Shown: positions 9,563 to 18,084 of the stretch, piece after piece
Numbering within the stretch: position 1 is the first letter of the stretch
Layout of the letters: every line of letters begins with the position of its first letter
Assembly: GCA_018398765.1 (NCBI GenBank)
Contig: JAHBMJ010002363.1
Location: 1 to 19,697 of the forward strand
Direction of reading: 5' to 3'
From: Chromera velia
Taxonomy: Eukaryota > Sar > Chromeraceae
Length of the DNA stretch: 19,697 nt
The notes under the pieces: generated by a model
What the model was told of the DNA's origin: nothing
Database searches by the model: none
The model's input: the letters and a program-made list of their open reading frames with translations, nothing else
Program-made: the position numbers and the translations under genes

Positions 9563-12197
9563 ATTGGTTGCGATGAAAAGAGAGCCCACCAACATTTGAA
9601 CTCCTGAGGACAGACCTGTAGGAAGAAGAGATGCGGTTCTCATCGAGAATCCTCTGCATTTATTTATTTCCATAGATCGATCAGGCGTGAAGTCATTCAT
9701 TCACTCATTCATTCATTCATCTGCGCCTTCACTTCTCTTGTACCTCATGTACGAAGCTATCCATTCACTCGTCAATTCACTCATTTATTCATTCGTTTAT
9801 GCGTTCGTTTATTCCTCTCTTTACTCCTTCCTTCCCTTCCTTCATACATACATATACTCCTCCGTTCACTCCTTCATGAAGTGACGTGCGGGTTCACTTG
9901 ATTGCATCCATGCATGTGATTCGTTTGAAGGACACTGGAGATCACTGCCATGGAGGAAAAGCATATGAGGGCAATGCAAACAAATAACACAGGGGGGCCT
10001 TTGTGGAATGGAAGCAGGCTGCTTGAGATGCATGCGCAAGCATACAGTATGAGAAGCTTCGTTTGATCAACTCCAAAAAGGACAGGCGGAAAGCATCGAG
10101 GGAGAACGGAAACGACTGGAGCACTATTTTTTTTTTTTTGGAAAGTAAACTCCAAAAAGGAAACGAAGCCTGAAAGCGTCGAGGGAGAACGGAAACGACT
10201 GGAGCACTAAAAAGAGAACAATACAAAAAAACAGAAACTCTCCGTGGGGTCCTTTCGGCTGATCACTCTCTCTGCCCCCTTCCCCCTTCTCTCTCTCTCT
10301 GACCTTGAATTGGAGAACTTTGTTGTCCTCCACTTTAACGAAGTTCTCCTCTACCCCTCTGGCTGCATCCATGCATGCATGCAAGCAAAGAGAAAAAAGA
10401 TGAATGGAGCGAGGAGGAAAACAAAAACAATTGAGTGCAGAGGTCCACACAGAATCGCCTTTCTTTTCTCATGTCTCCTTGGACAGTGGAATTAACGGTG
10501 GGCGCTCCAAAGAGGAGTCAAGGAGGGACGCGGACATGCACATACAGAAGCCGACAGAAAGAGAAAGAGGTCCCCTCCAGAAGTGAAAAGTCAAGCGGTC
10601 TCCCTCCCTCCCTCCCTTCCGTGGGGTTTCTTTTTCTTCCATTTTCTTGTTGGCACGTTTGCTTGCGTGTGCCTGCCTGCCTGCCAGATAGTTCATGCTT
10701 GTGACATGCATGATGAAAATTATACAGTCCTTCGAATGGAATTCTTCTGAGTGACTGCGGCAGCTAGGCAGCGTGGATTGACCAAGCGACTCGCCACAAA
10801 CGGACGACCGAACGCGACAGAGTTTCGTTGAGCACAAGGAAGAAAGGGAAAAAAAGAAAAAAAGGAAGGAAGGAAGGAAGGAAGGAAGGGAGGCCCCGGT
10901 GCCTCTCCTGAGGAGCTGAAAAGGTGAGTTGGGAAGTCCTCAAACGAGGAAGGAAAAAAGGAGGAAGATAGTGCCGAAGCACGTGGATGGATGGATTCTC
11001 CAGAGAAGGAGGGGTCGTGGGACCCTCAGAGACTGAGTGAGTCAGTGAGTGAGCGAGTGAGTGAAGTGAATAAAGTGAAGGAAGTGAGTGAGTAAGTGAG
11101 TGGGTGAGTGAGTGCATGTGTGTCCGTCAATGGTCAAGTTTGTCTCCAGGAAGATGGGGGTGGCCTGGGAGCTGATTGGGGGAGATTCGTAGAAAAAGTG
11201 AGTAATTGAATGATTGAGTGAGTCTTCAAGCCAGTAAGCGAGTGGCTCTGACAGTCCCCTCAATCCGTGCGTCAGAAAGAAAATTCGATCTCTCTCTCTC
11301 TCTCTCTCGAGTTGTCTCTTAAGACGACTGGGGGGAAAAAATTGCATTGGCTATAAAAACGGCGCAGACTTTTCTTTCGTCTTTGCTTTGTCGCTCAACT
11401 TCTGGTAACCAGGCCAGCCTGCTATTTCCTCTTCATTCTCCCCTCCCCTTCCCCTTTTTCTGACTGACGGACCAGCGTTGTACGGAAGAAGATTGACGTG
11501 AAAGAGGTGTCTGGTGGCCTCTCTGCGCTGCTTGAGAAGATTCACAAGGGCCTCGGTGTGCTCTCTGCTGTCTGTCCTGTCTTTGAGAAGAATGTACGCC
11601 AACCAGACTTGTCGACCTGTCTTAGCGATCCTGAAGGAAGGCATACAGACAGACAGACACATAAGCAGACGAGCAAATGCAAGGAACTCCAGACAATCTG
11701 GTGAATTGATCAGAAGAGTCAGCATTCAGGCCTGCCTACTCAATGTGCCTATCTGTCTGTCTGTCTGTCTGTCTGAAGGAGACTCCAAACAAACGGTCCG
11801 AGGCGAGTCGAATGGATGGGCGGACCAAGATGAGCCTTCTGGCGGGGCAGGGCAGGAAGGAAGGAGAACAGGGAAGCGAAGGGAGAACTCAGCTGAAGTA
11901 ACTGCGGAATTTTTTCCATCTTTCCATTTCATCGATTGATTCCCTCTCTCTCCCTCTGCGTGCCAAATGCACACCACCACAGTGGGCAGAAGAAAGAAAC
12001 AAACAACGGGTGATCATCCACGGCGCCCTCACACACCCGATCTCTTTCTTGTCCCCTCCGCAGTGCGCCGCCCTTTCCTTCATTCTTTCCTTAATTGCTT
12101 CTCTGCTTGCCCAAACACGCCACCGCAGCGAAGCCACTCGACGACATGCACGTTCTTCCACACACTTCCTTCCCAACTTCTTCCGGACACCCAGCCA

Positions 12198-12259
<62 letters not shown>

Positions 12260-12289
12260 AGAGAGAGGAGAGAAAGAGAGAGGAGAGAA

Positions 12290-12321
<32 letters not shown>

Positions 12322-12912
12322 TCGCACCTCTCATCCAGCAGCTCCATTGCTTCCTCGAGAGGAAACAGCCGATTGGCCGGGACCTGTGGGCAGCCTCGCA
12401 CGCAGGGAGGGAGGGAGGCAGGCAGGCAGGCAGGCAAGGAGGGAGGGAGGCAGGCAGGCAGGCAGGACAGCACGGCAGGAAGGGGAGGAGAAACAAACGA
12501 AGTCACTGCCGAAGCCTACAAAGCGTGCTGGAGCCACTGGCAGTCACCAAGCAACCCCGATTGAGTCCGTGGCCTTGCCCGGACCGCAGAGAAAGAAAAA
12601 TTTCTTTTCATCACCTCGAAGGCAGAGAAGAGAGAGCTAGAAGGCAGCAAACTTAAATGAGATGAGATGAGAAGGACAGAGAGAGGAAAATCATCTCCAG
12701 AGAAACGAAGACCCCTGCCTACCTGCCTGTCTGCCTGTCTGTCTGCCTGCCTGCAGCTCGACAAGCACTATGTTATCATTCAGACGACTGGCTGACTTAC
12801 CAAAATATTGCGTTCCTCCGGAAAGGGAGAGTGCAGAGAGTACGCTAGGTTCACCTACGCAAAGGGATAAAGTGGAGAGAGTACGCTAGGTTCACCTACG
12901 CAAGCGCGCGCG

Positions 12913-12947
<35 letters not shown>

Positions 12948-14426
12948 GCTCTTGCGCACACATACCACACCCTCGCTCTCACCCATACTATCACGAACGA
13001 CCTCTCACTCACTCACTCACTCACTCAATCGCTCACTCACTCAGTGACTCTCTTGCTTACTCATTAGGCAGTCAGTCTGTCAGTCGGTCTCTCACTCACT
13101 CAGCCTCTCTCTTATACCCACTTGCCCAATCACTCACTCTTTCATCGCCCCCCGCAAGCCTTCCCAAGGCTTCTGCACCGCAGCTTGCACATCCTTCCTT
13201 CTCCAGCGTCATGTTCCCTTCTTAATACTTGCACATCCTTCCTTATCCAGCATCATGTAACTTCCCTTCTACTTGCATATGAACTCATTGTTGGACCTCC
13301 CCGCCTGCTCACTCACCCTTTACCTGCCAGCCGCCAAAATGACTGACTGACTGACTGACTGATTGATTGAGTCATCGACGGACCTGCGGGTGGAGCTCGG
13401 TAAGTTTTTTTATTCCAGGGAAGATTCCGATGGTTGAAATGTTCAGCCGTCTCGGAGACATACCGAAAAGGGAACGATCAGAGAGGATCGACAAAGCGTC
13501 GAATACGTACGGATTGGCGAGGGGCTCACCCATCCCCATGAACGAAATGGAGTCTATCTTCTGCCGCTGCTGCTGAAAGTAAAGAACCTGGTCCGTAATC
13601 TCATCCACACTCAGCTGGCGCTTCAACCCGACTTTTCCCGTTGCACAAAAACTGCAGTTGAACGCGCACCCGGCCTGGCTGGAGATACAGAGAGACTTGT
13701 GGGACTTGAAATCCAAGGAGACGGCCTCGATCCTGTGGCCGTCTCGCGTCTCAAAGAGAACCTTTTGCGCCTGCCCCCCTCTTTTCTCCCCGACAGCTTT
13801 AAGGGTTGACGTCTCTGGGCCCAATTCCTCCACTAGTGCTTGCCTCAACTTCTTGGGGAATTTGTTCATCTGCAGGAAGCTGTCCGTCTTCTTTTTGTAC
13901 ATATAATCCAGAAATTGATCGAGCCGCCAGTCCGGGAACCCCCCTTTCGTGAAGACGTCCCGGACCTTCCGACATCGCCCGGAGCGGCTCCACATGGTGC
14001 CTTCGAGCAAGCGTCCTCTCACTACTTGTCTTTTGCTCCTAGAACATCATCAGGCACAGCTGAGCTCGAGCGAAGCGAAGGAGAGAGAGTCTCAGAGGGA
14101 CAAAGAGTTGGTGCTCAATACCCTGGTGCAACTTGCCGTCTCCGAGATCGGCATGACCTTTTGACCGCGGTGGCCTTTTGCCGTCTCCCGCCTACATTCA
14201 TGCACTTTTGCACTTTTTCGATCGGCAAGGATGCCTACAAGCTGGAGACGCAGACGGCCGGGGCAAGACATTCGATGCATTTCGATGCAGCGGATGCATG
14301 GGCACGACTTTGTTTTACATGCAGGGAAAGCTGTGCGAAATTGCGAAGAAAGAGGGTCTGATTTGGTGATTTCGTAAGGTTTGATAGATTTCCAGTGAAA
14401 GTAGCGCCTCGCCGCAGCCGACTCAT
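8054..14426 (-). CDS. Cfr-type radical-SAM 23S rRNA adenine-2503 methyltransferase (about nine exons)
   Basis: Exons 14426-14239 (tentative), 14038-13384, 12854-12801, 12383-12328, 11630-11473, 10362-10304, 9653-9616, 9124-9075 and 8439-8054 all join in phase at GT-AG sites. From the ATG at 13995, residues are: LCISSQ Cys103, the [4Fe-4S] motif CAFNCSFC (Cys110, 114, 117), [53 protein letters not shown], and [12 protein letters not shown] with the methyl-carrier Cys337. Cfr/RlmN enzymes use two SAM molecules to methylate A2503 of large-subunit r[20 protein letters not shown] and near-identical Cys spacing to Cfr (105, 338) favour Cfr (C8) over RlmN (C2) type. A 127-residue Ser/Pro-rich C-terminal exon is additional. 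Exon 1 would add 63 residues rich in Arg/Ser/Ala, perhaps organelle-targeting; without it the start is 13995. The target site is inferred only from the family. Confidence 0.85.
8494..8544. repeat. Compound (CT)n(GT)n ending ATGTGTCAG
   Basis: (TC)n at 8494-8515 runs into (TG)n to about 8536 and ends in TCAG at 8544, a perfect-looking plus-strand acceptor. It is antisense inside the last intron (9074-8440) of the Cfr-type gene. Confidence 0.85.
8943..8990. repeat. (GACA)n repeat
   Basis: About eight GACA units followed by GATA/GATG variants, inside the last intron of the Cfr-type gene. Confidence 0.85.
9381..9561. repeat. Two successive (CT)n(GT)n compound microsatellites
   Basis: (CT)n 9381-9394 and (GT)n 9395-9419 lead into (GTGTAT)n 9420-9460. 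Then a second (TC)n at about 9490-9523 is followed by a second (TG)n to 9561. It lies inside the intron 9615-9125 of the Cfr-type gene, antisense to it. Confidence 0.9.
9693..9860. repeat. Degenerate (CATT)n/(CACT) repeat
   Basis: CATT, CACT and TATT units with drift extend from the clean core at 9693-9721 to about 9860, in the intron 10303-9654 of the Cfr-type gene. Reading frames here are repeat translations (SFIHSFIHS). Confidence 0.7.
10069..10209. repeat. Direct duplication of a ~60-bp non-microsatellite segment
   Basis: Copy 1 is 10069-10126 and copy 2 is 10148-10209. Both begin AACTCCAAAAAGGA, share GAGGGAGAACGGAAACGACT, and end GGAGCACTA. They differ by a few indels and are separated by a T-run. 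Both are intronic in the Cfr-type gene. No coding potential or known element recognised. Confidence 0.85.
10856..10892. repeat. (GGAA)n repeat
   Basis: An A-rich lead-in is followed by a clean GGAA array, inside the intron 11472-10363 of the Cfr-type gene. Confidence 0.8.
11030..11115. repeat. Degenerate (GAGT)n array
   Basis: TGAG and GTGA units with GTCA variants, with more of the same at 11200-11225. It lies in the intron 11472-10363. On the minus strand it reads (CTCA)n. Confidence 0.75.
12204..12322. repeat. Compound (AC)n(AG)n tract abutting the exon at 12328
   Basis: (AC)n at 12206-12226 is followed by (AG)n with AGAA interruptions to about 12321. On the minus strand the exon ends at 12328, the donor GTGCGA follows, and within six bases the intron becomes (CT)n and later (GT)n. 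Confidence 0.85.
12404..12472. repeat. (GGGA)n/(GGCA)n repeat, duplicated block
   Basis: GGGA units then GGCA units occur twice in tandem (about 12405-12435 and 12440-12472). On the minus strand this is a pyrimidine-rich (TGCC)n(TCCC)n tract shortly upstream of the acceptor CCCACAG at 12384. Confidence 0.8.
12835..12903 (-). repeat. 41-bp tandem duplication of a 3' splice site plus exon start
   Basis: Positions 12835-12862 and 12876-12903 are identical over 28 bp, with a 41-bp period and related flanks. On the minus strand each copy reads TTGCGTAG then GTGAACCTAGCGTACTCTCT, that is, acceptor plus the codons VNLAYSL. The inner copy (exon start 12854) continues into the true exon. The outer one (12895) reads seven further codons and then meets TGA. 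Confidence 0.9.
12903..12948. repeat. (CG)n(CA)n alternating purine-pyrimidine tract
   Basis: About 18 bp of GC alternation continues directly into about 27 bp of CA repeat, all strictly alternating, which is a Z-DNA-prone pattern. It sits immediately upstream (minus strand) of the duplicated acceptor. Confidence 0.9.
13003..13110. repeat. Degenerate (CTCA)n array
   Basis: A clean CTCA core at 13004-13027 decays into CAGT, CTCT and TCAC variants to about 13110. It lies in the intron 13383-12855 of the Cfr-type gene. Confidence 0.75.
13342..13372. repeat. (GACT)n/(GATT)n close to a donor site
   Basis: On the minus strand this reads (CAAT)n(CAGT)n and begins about 10 nt after the donor GTCCGT at 13383. 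It is part of the donor-linked repeat pattern described in the findings. Confidence 0.85.
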
Positions 14427-14511
14427 CGGTGCAGCTAGCTGCTCCTCCAAGGTGCTTGGAGCCGTTCTTAACTCAGTTTCCCTTTCTCTGGTATCTGTTG
14501 GGCTGTCGGTC

Positions 14512-15200
14512 ATGCCGCGACGAAGGCGGAGTCTGTTTCTGCTCCTGCCCCTCTGCCAGGTAGGCCTTGCGGGCATGTGACGTCTCCGTTGGCGTTTGTT
14601 TGCCGTCTCCTTTTGAGTGCCTCATTCCTGTCTTTCATTCCTGAAAGACAAACACCCTGAGTGCTCAGCCCTCTTCCCGTGCTTGCCTTTCTGCTTCCTG
14701 ACTGTTTCTGCACAATGTGCAATGACAGCTCTCCACTTAGTGTCTGCCGACCGGACGTCTCACGTCTCCTTTCCTTTCCTTTCCTTCATGTCTGCCCGCC
14801 TTCTGCCACTGTTGGTGCTGGTATCTGTCCCATTTCGCTGCTTCTTCTTTTGTTCCGTTTTTCCTGCCTCCCTGGATCTATTGTTTGGCCCAGGCGAGGC
14901 CGGCAGGCATTTATTGACTTCAGTACCCCAATTTCCCCTTGCTTGTTCGTGCGATTGCTCGACACTGCCCTGATGTTCCAACGGAAACTGTTTCTCCGTT
15001 TCGAAGCGCGTTGCATCCGACAGTGTTCTGGAGTGAGTGAGCTCGTTAGTTGGATTGTGTCTGTAAATGGATCTTTAGAAGAGAAAAAAGTAAAAAAACT
15101 CGTTCGCCGGATTGTGCCTGTGAATGTATGTTGGCGTTGTTTGTGTGCAGATGTGTTTGAGGACGGCAACGGGCTTCTTGGCAGGGAGATCTTCAGTTGA
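14512..15200 (+). CDS. Tentative small gene, 68-residue product (3 exons)
   Basis: Exon 14512-14559 (MPRRRRSLFLLLPLCQ, signal-anchor-like) has donor GTAGGC. Exon 14924-15032 follows acceptor TTGACTTCAG and ends at donor GTGAGT; it encodes YPNFPLLVRAIARHCPDVP and ends TVFW. Exon 15151-15200 follows TTTGTGTGCAG and encodes VFEDGNGLLGREIFS before TGA. Phases fit throughout. The second and third exons look genuinely coding and have strong splice sites. The first exon is the weakest, because all three frames are open there and the true 5' end could lie elsewhere. I do not recognise the product. It would be transcribed away from the Cfr-type gene, with starts 85 bp apart if that gene's exon 1 is right. 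Confidence 0.35.
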
Positions 15201-15763
15201 GGGCTTGTTCTTGGTGGGTGGGAGCGGGTGCGGGGGGTAGGGCTCTCTTCGCAGTGGGGCTGCAGAAGGTTTCTTCCTTCGTCCCTTACTTTATTTTCCC
15301 TTCTTTTCCGCCTTCCTTCCTCTCACCCTCCCGTCTTCTTCTTCTTCTTCTTTTATTCCTTCCTTTCTTTTCCCTCACGTTCCTGCATTTCTTCATCCGT
15401 GTCTCTTTCCTCCTTTCCTGCCCTCCTTTTAACGTTGTCTTATCCTCTTTTCTTTCCTTCTTTCATTCCCTGCTGCCCCCCTAGCGTCTTGTTGTGTTTT
15501 CTTTTTTTGGTCCAACTAGATAGATCTGTCGTGACTGAACGGAAGGACCGCCCGAGTGCGCTCTCTCTCTCGGGGCCTTTCATCTATCGTCCCTTGATGC
15601 TTTCTTTCTTTCGTGGTCTTTTCTCCATGCATTTCGCGAATTCAAGAGAATTCTGTCCGGGTGGATATCCTCGATCTATCTGCAGAACCACACTGAACGT
15701 CATGAGCTGTCTGACAATCTGTCTGCTTGCTGGTCTCCTCCCCTCTTCTCTCTCTCTCTGCAG
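15201..15763. other. Pyrimidine-rich stretch without a clear gene
   Basis: From about 15265 to 15530 the plus strand is almost all C and T, with CTT and TTCC runs. It then turns mixed and ends in (TC)nTGCAG at 15763. A plus-strand frame continuous with the 15764 exon stays open back to about 15550 but has no start codon. MSCLTICLLAGLLPSSLSL in another frame (from about 15701) resembles a signal peptide but is out of phase with the next exon. Confidence 0.5.
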
Positions 15764-16737
15764 GGCTCTCCGGCCTTGACTAGAGAAGGAGGACGGGACA
15801 GAAGAAACGGACGTCTCCGATTGACCCCCCAGGCTGCTTCTCCCTCACGTCCTGAAGGGGAGCAAGGTCGGTTGACATGCATGGCCGCTATCTGTCTCAT
15901 GCATGAATGCTGTTGATCTAGCTGTTTCAATGCTCCCTCCACGAAGAAAGAAAGAGCCATTTTGTGGACTCAGCTGAGAGAAGCAGTCGCTGAAAAAGGG
16001 ACCCTTGCTCAAATGAAGAAGGGCGGTTGGCGTGTGTGTGCCAACGAAGAAGGAGCGGGCTTGGGAACGGCAGGAAGGAAGGCAGAAGGGGGAAGGGGAC
16101 AGAAGATCGAAAGAAGGAGGGAGGGACGGAGAGGAGAATGAATGAAGACCTTCCGGAAGGATCGAAGGAACAAGAAAAGAAAAAAAAAAGAAAAAAGAAA
16201 GATCGATCCCAGGGACGTCCAGGAAAACGAACAAAAAATCATTTGAAGAAAGGAACGGCTGTGTGTTTTTCCTGAGTGTACAGGCAGGCAGGCAGGCATT
16301 GTTCCTGCTCGAACAAAAGAATCAGAAGAATGCATGTAAAGACGGAAGAGCTAGACAAAACCCCCGCATGGAGTGTTGATGCAGAGTGTAAAACTTGTTT
16401 GCCTTTTGGAGGGAGGGCAAATCAATGCACAAACAAATGTAATTGTATTGAGTGTCCCAAATTCCTTCCGAATTTGCTTACTGCGGTCATATCGCTTCAT
16501 TTGACACACGCACAATTTAATTCGTTCGTTTGATTTTTTTTCTTTTTCGTGTCGTCGCTTCGTTCTGCTCTTTTCTTCCTTGCGAGACCTCGCAAGAAAA
16601 CAAACCGAAGACGCCAGCCAAACAACTAAATGAATGAACCTATGCGTATGTCCGTCTTCATGTCCCTCCCCCATCCACTCACTGGAATGTCCTTCAAACA
16701 TCAAATGAATGTTCCATCTGGGGCTCCCTCCCTCCCT

Positions 16738-16801
<64 letters not shown>

Positions 16802-18084
16802 AACGTGACTGTCAGTGGGGTTGCAGCCAGGCAGACCTGTCAAGTCGGGAGGCTGCTGCCCAGTTTCGGCGGCCTCCTCCTCCTCCTCCTAGTGGTGTCT
16901 CCAAATCATCCGTTGGTCTTCCTCATGATGCTGCTGACGATGACAGATTTCGTTTTGTTGTGCAGACTCCCCGGAAAGGAAGCAAATGTATGATGGGGAC
17001 TGTGTGTCCCCCGATGGTCGGGGGGGCAGACGTCGGGAGGGGGGGAAGGGAAAGGGGAAGGAGGAGGAGAAGATGGGAGACGAGGGCCTCCGGGGGGCCA
17101 GGGTGGGGTTGGAACGGAGGGGGGGATGCAGTAAGGGGGGGTGACATTTCCTTTTCCTGTCTGTTTGCGACAGGAAAGGAAGAGGAGGAGAGAGGAGAAA
17201 AAGATGATGAAGGGACAGTAGAAAGAATACAACAAGCGGATTGGGTTCGTGCGATACCGAATGTGTTGACGATCACTCGAATTTTAGTTGTGCCAGTTTT
17301 GGTGAGTGCGTTCTATGGGAACAGTCAGCCGCTGTCGGGGGTAGCGAGTGGGGGGGAATTGTCGTCTTCCTGTTCATCGATAAACGACAGGGTTGCTTTG
17401 TCGTTAAATTTGTATGAGAATTTTGTGAGTATTTCCCAATGGACCTTCGGGATCTTTGCGGCCGCCTCTCTGACGGACTTTCTTGACGGAATTCTGGCGA
17501 GGAAGCTGAACATCACCTCACAGTTTGGGGCTTTTCTCGACCCTGTGGCAGATAAGGTGATGGTGTGCGCTGTGCTGGTGCTGTTAGCGGAACGGTATCA
17601 GACTCCGCTGGTAACTGTGCCTGCTGTTTTGATTCTCTGTCGAGAAATTGGAATTTCGGCACTGCGGGAATGGATGGCTCAGAGCGGTCGGAGCGATATT
17701 GTGAAGGTTGCCTTCTCGGGGAAATTGAAAACAGCCACCCAAATGTTGGCGCTGTTGCTGCTCCTGTCGTCTCAGCCCGTGATGGCCCTGGCAGGTTTGA
17801 ATGCCGGGATTCAAACTCCCTCACTACAGTCGTTCTTCTGTTCAGGACTGTTTAAGCTGTTAGGTCCATGGAGGGGGTGTGCCTCCCGCACATCCCTTGC
17901 TTCACCCCAGATGCAAGAGCAGTTGGGGAGCATGGCGTCATCTTTGGTTACCGATCAGACGGCCCAAACCTTGGAGCTCACCTTCTGGGCAGGCACTGGG
18001 TTTCTGTGGGTGTCTGCTGCACTCGCAGTTCAGTCTGCTGTCGAGTACTTCAGAGCATCGTGGCGAGATCTGCAGAACGAATGA
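15764..18084 (+). CDS. PGP1: Phosphatidylglycerophosphate synthase (CDP-alcohol phosphatidyltransferase), 5' end unresolved
   Basis: The exon 16802-18084 ends at TGA. Its core, IPNVLTITRILVVPVL, then membrane helices with the CDP-alcohol transferase signature DFLDGILARKLNITSQFGAF followed by LDPVADK, has every Asp/Gly of D-x2-DG-x2-AR-x8-G-x3-D-x3-D (first Asp at base 17476). These enzymes join CDP-diacylglycerol and glycerol-3-phosphate, the committed step to phosphatidylglycerol and cardiolipin. PNVLTxxR and CREIGISALREWM fit the PgsA branch. The acceptor at 16801 is (TCCC)n(CT)n(GT)nCAG. An upstream exon 15764-15866 (acceptor (TC)nTGCAG, donor GTCGGT) joins it in phase and is Arg/Ser/Pro-rich, like a transit peptide, but its start codon is not found. 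The frame across 16986-17174 is Gly/Arg-rich and may be retained or intronic. A Ser-rich insert follows the first helix. Confidence 0.85.
16726..16801 (+). repeat. (TCCC)n(CT)n(GT)n tract forming a 3' splice site
   Basis: CCCT repeats (about 16725-16745), (CT)n to 16770 and (GT)n to 16798 end in CAG at 16801, immediately before the exon that carries the phosphatidyltransferase frame. It acts as the polypyrimidine tract if the splice model is right. Confidence 0.85.

Noticed and set aside
9213-9700. Several Thr/His or Arg/Glu dipeptide frames
   Set aside because: Pure microsatellite translations in an intron.
11726-12506. Minus-strand frame with LSLSLS and ACLPP repeats taken whole
   Set aside because: Only its short non-repeat part (12383-12328) is an exon; the rest is intronic repeat.
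11967-12656. 229-codon plus-strand frame rich in RERE and GRQAG
   Set aside because: It is generated by (AG)n and (GGCA)n repeats antisense to two supported methyltransferase exons.
9061-13372. Regularly spaced repeats that could suggest CRISPR or satellite arrays
   Set aside because: Units are 2-5 nt with no unique spacers; these are ordinary microsatellites.
14617-15200. Two long plus-strand frames (118 and 179 codons) across this region
   Set aside because: Leu/Ser/Cys-rich composition from pyrimidine tracts. The phase-linked exons 14924-15032 and 15151-15200 use the third frame in the first of these.
16630-16801. N-terminal extension MNEPMRMSVFM... of the phosphatidyltransferase frame
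   Set aside because: It reads through (CT)n(GT)n and its CAG acceptor; far more likely intronic.
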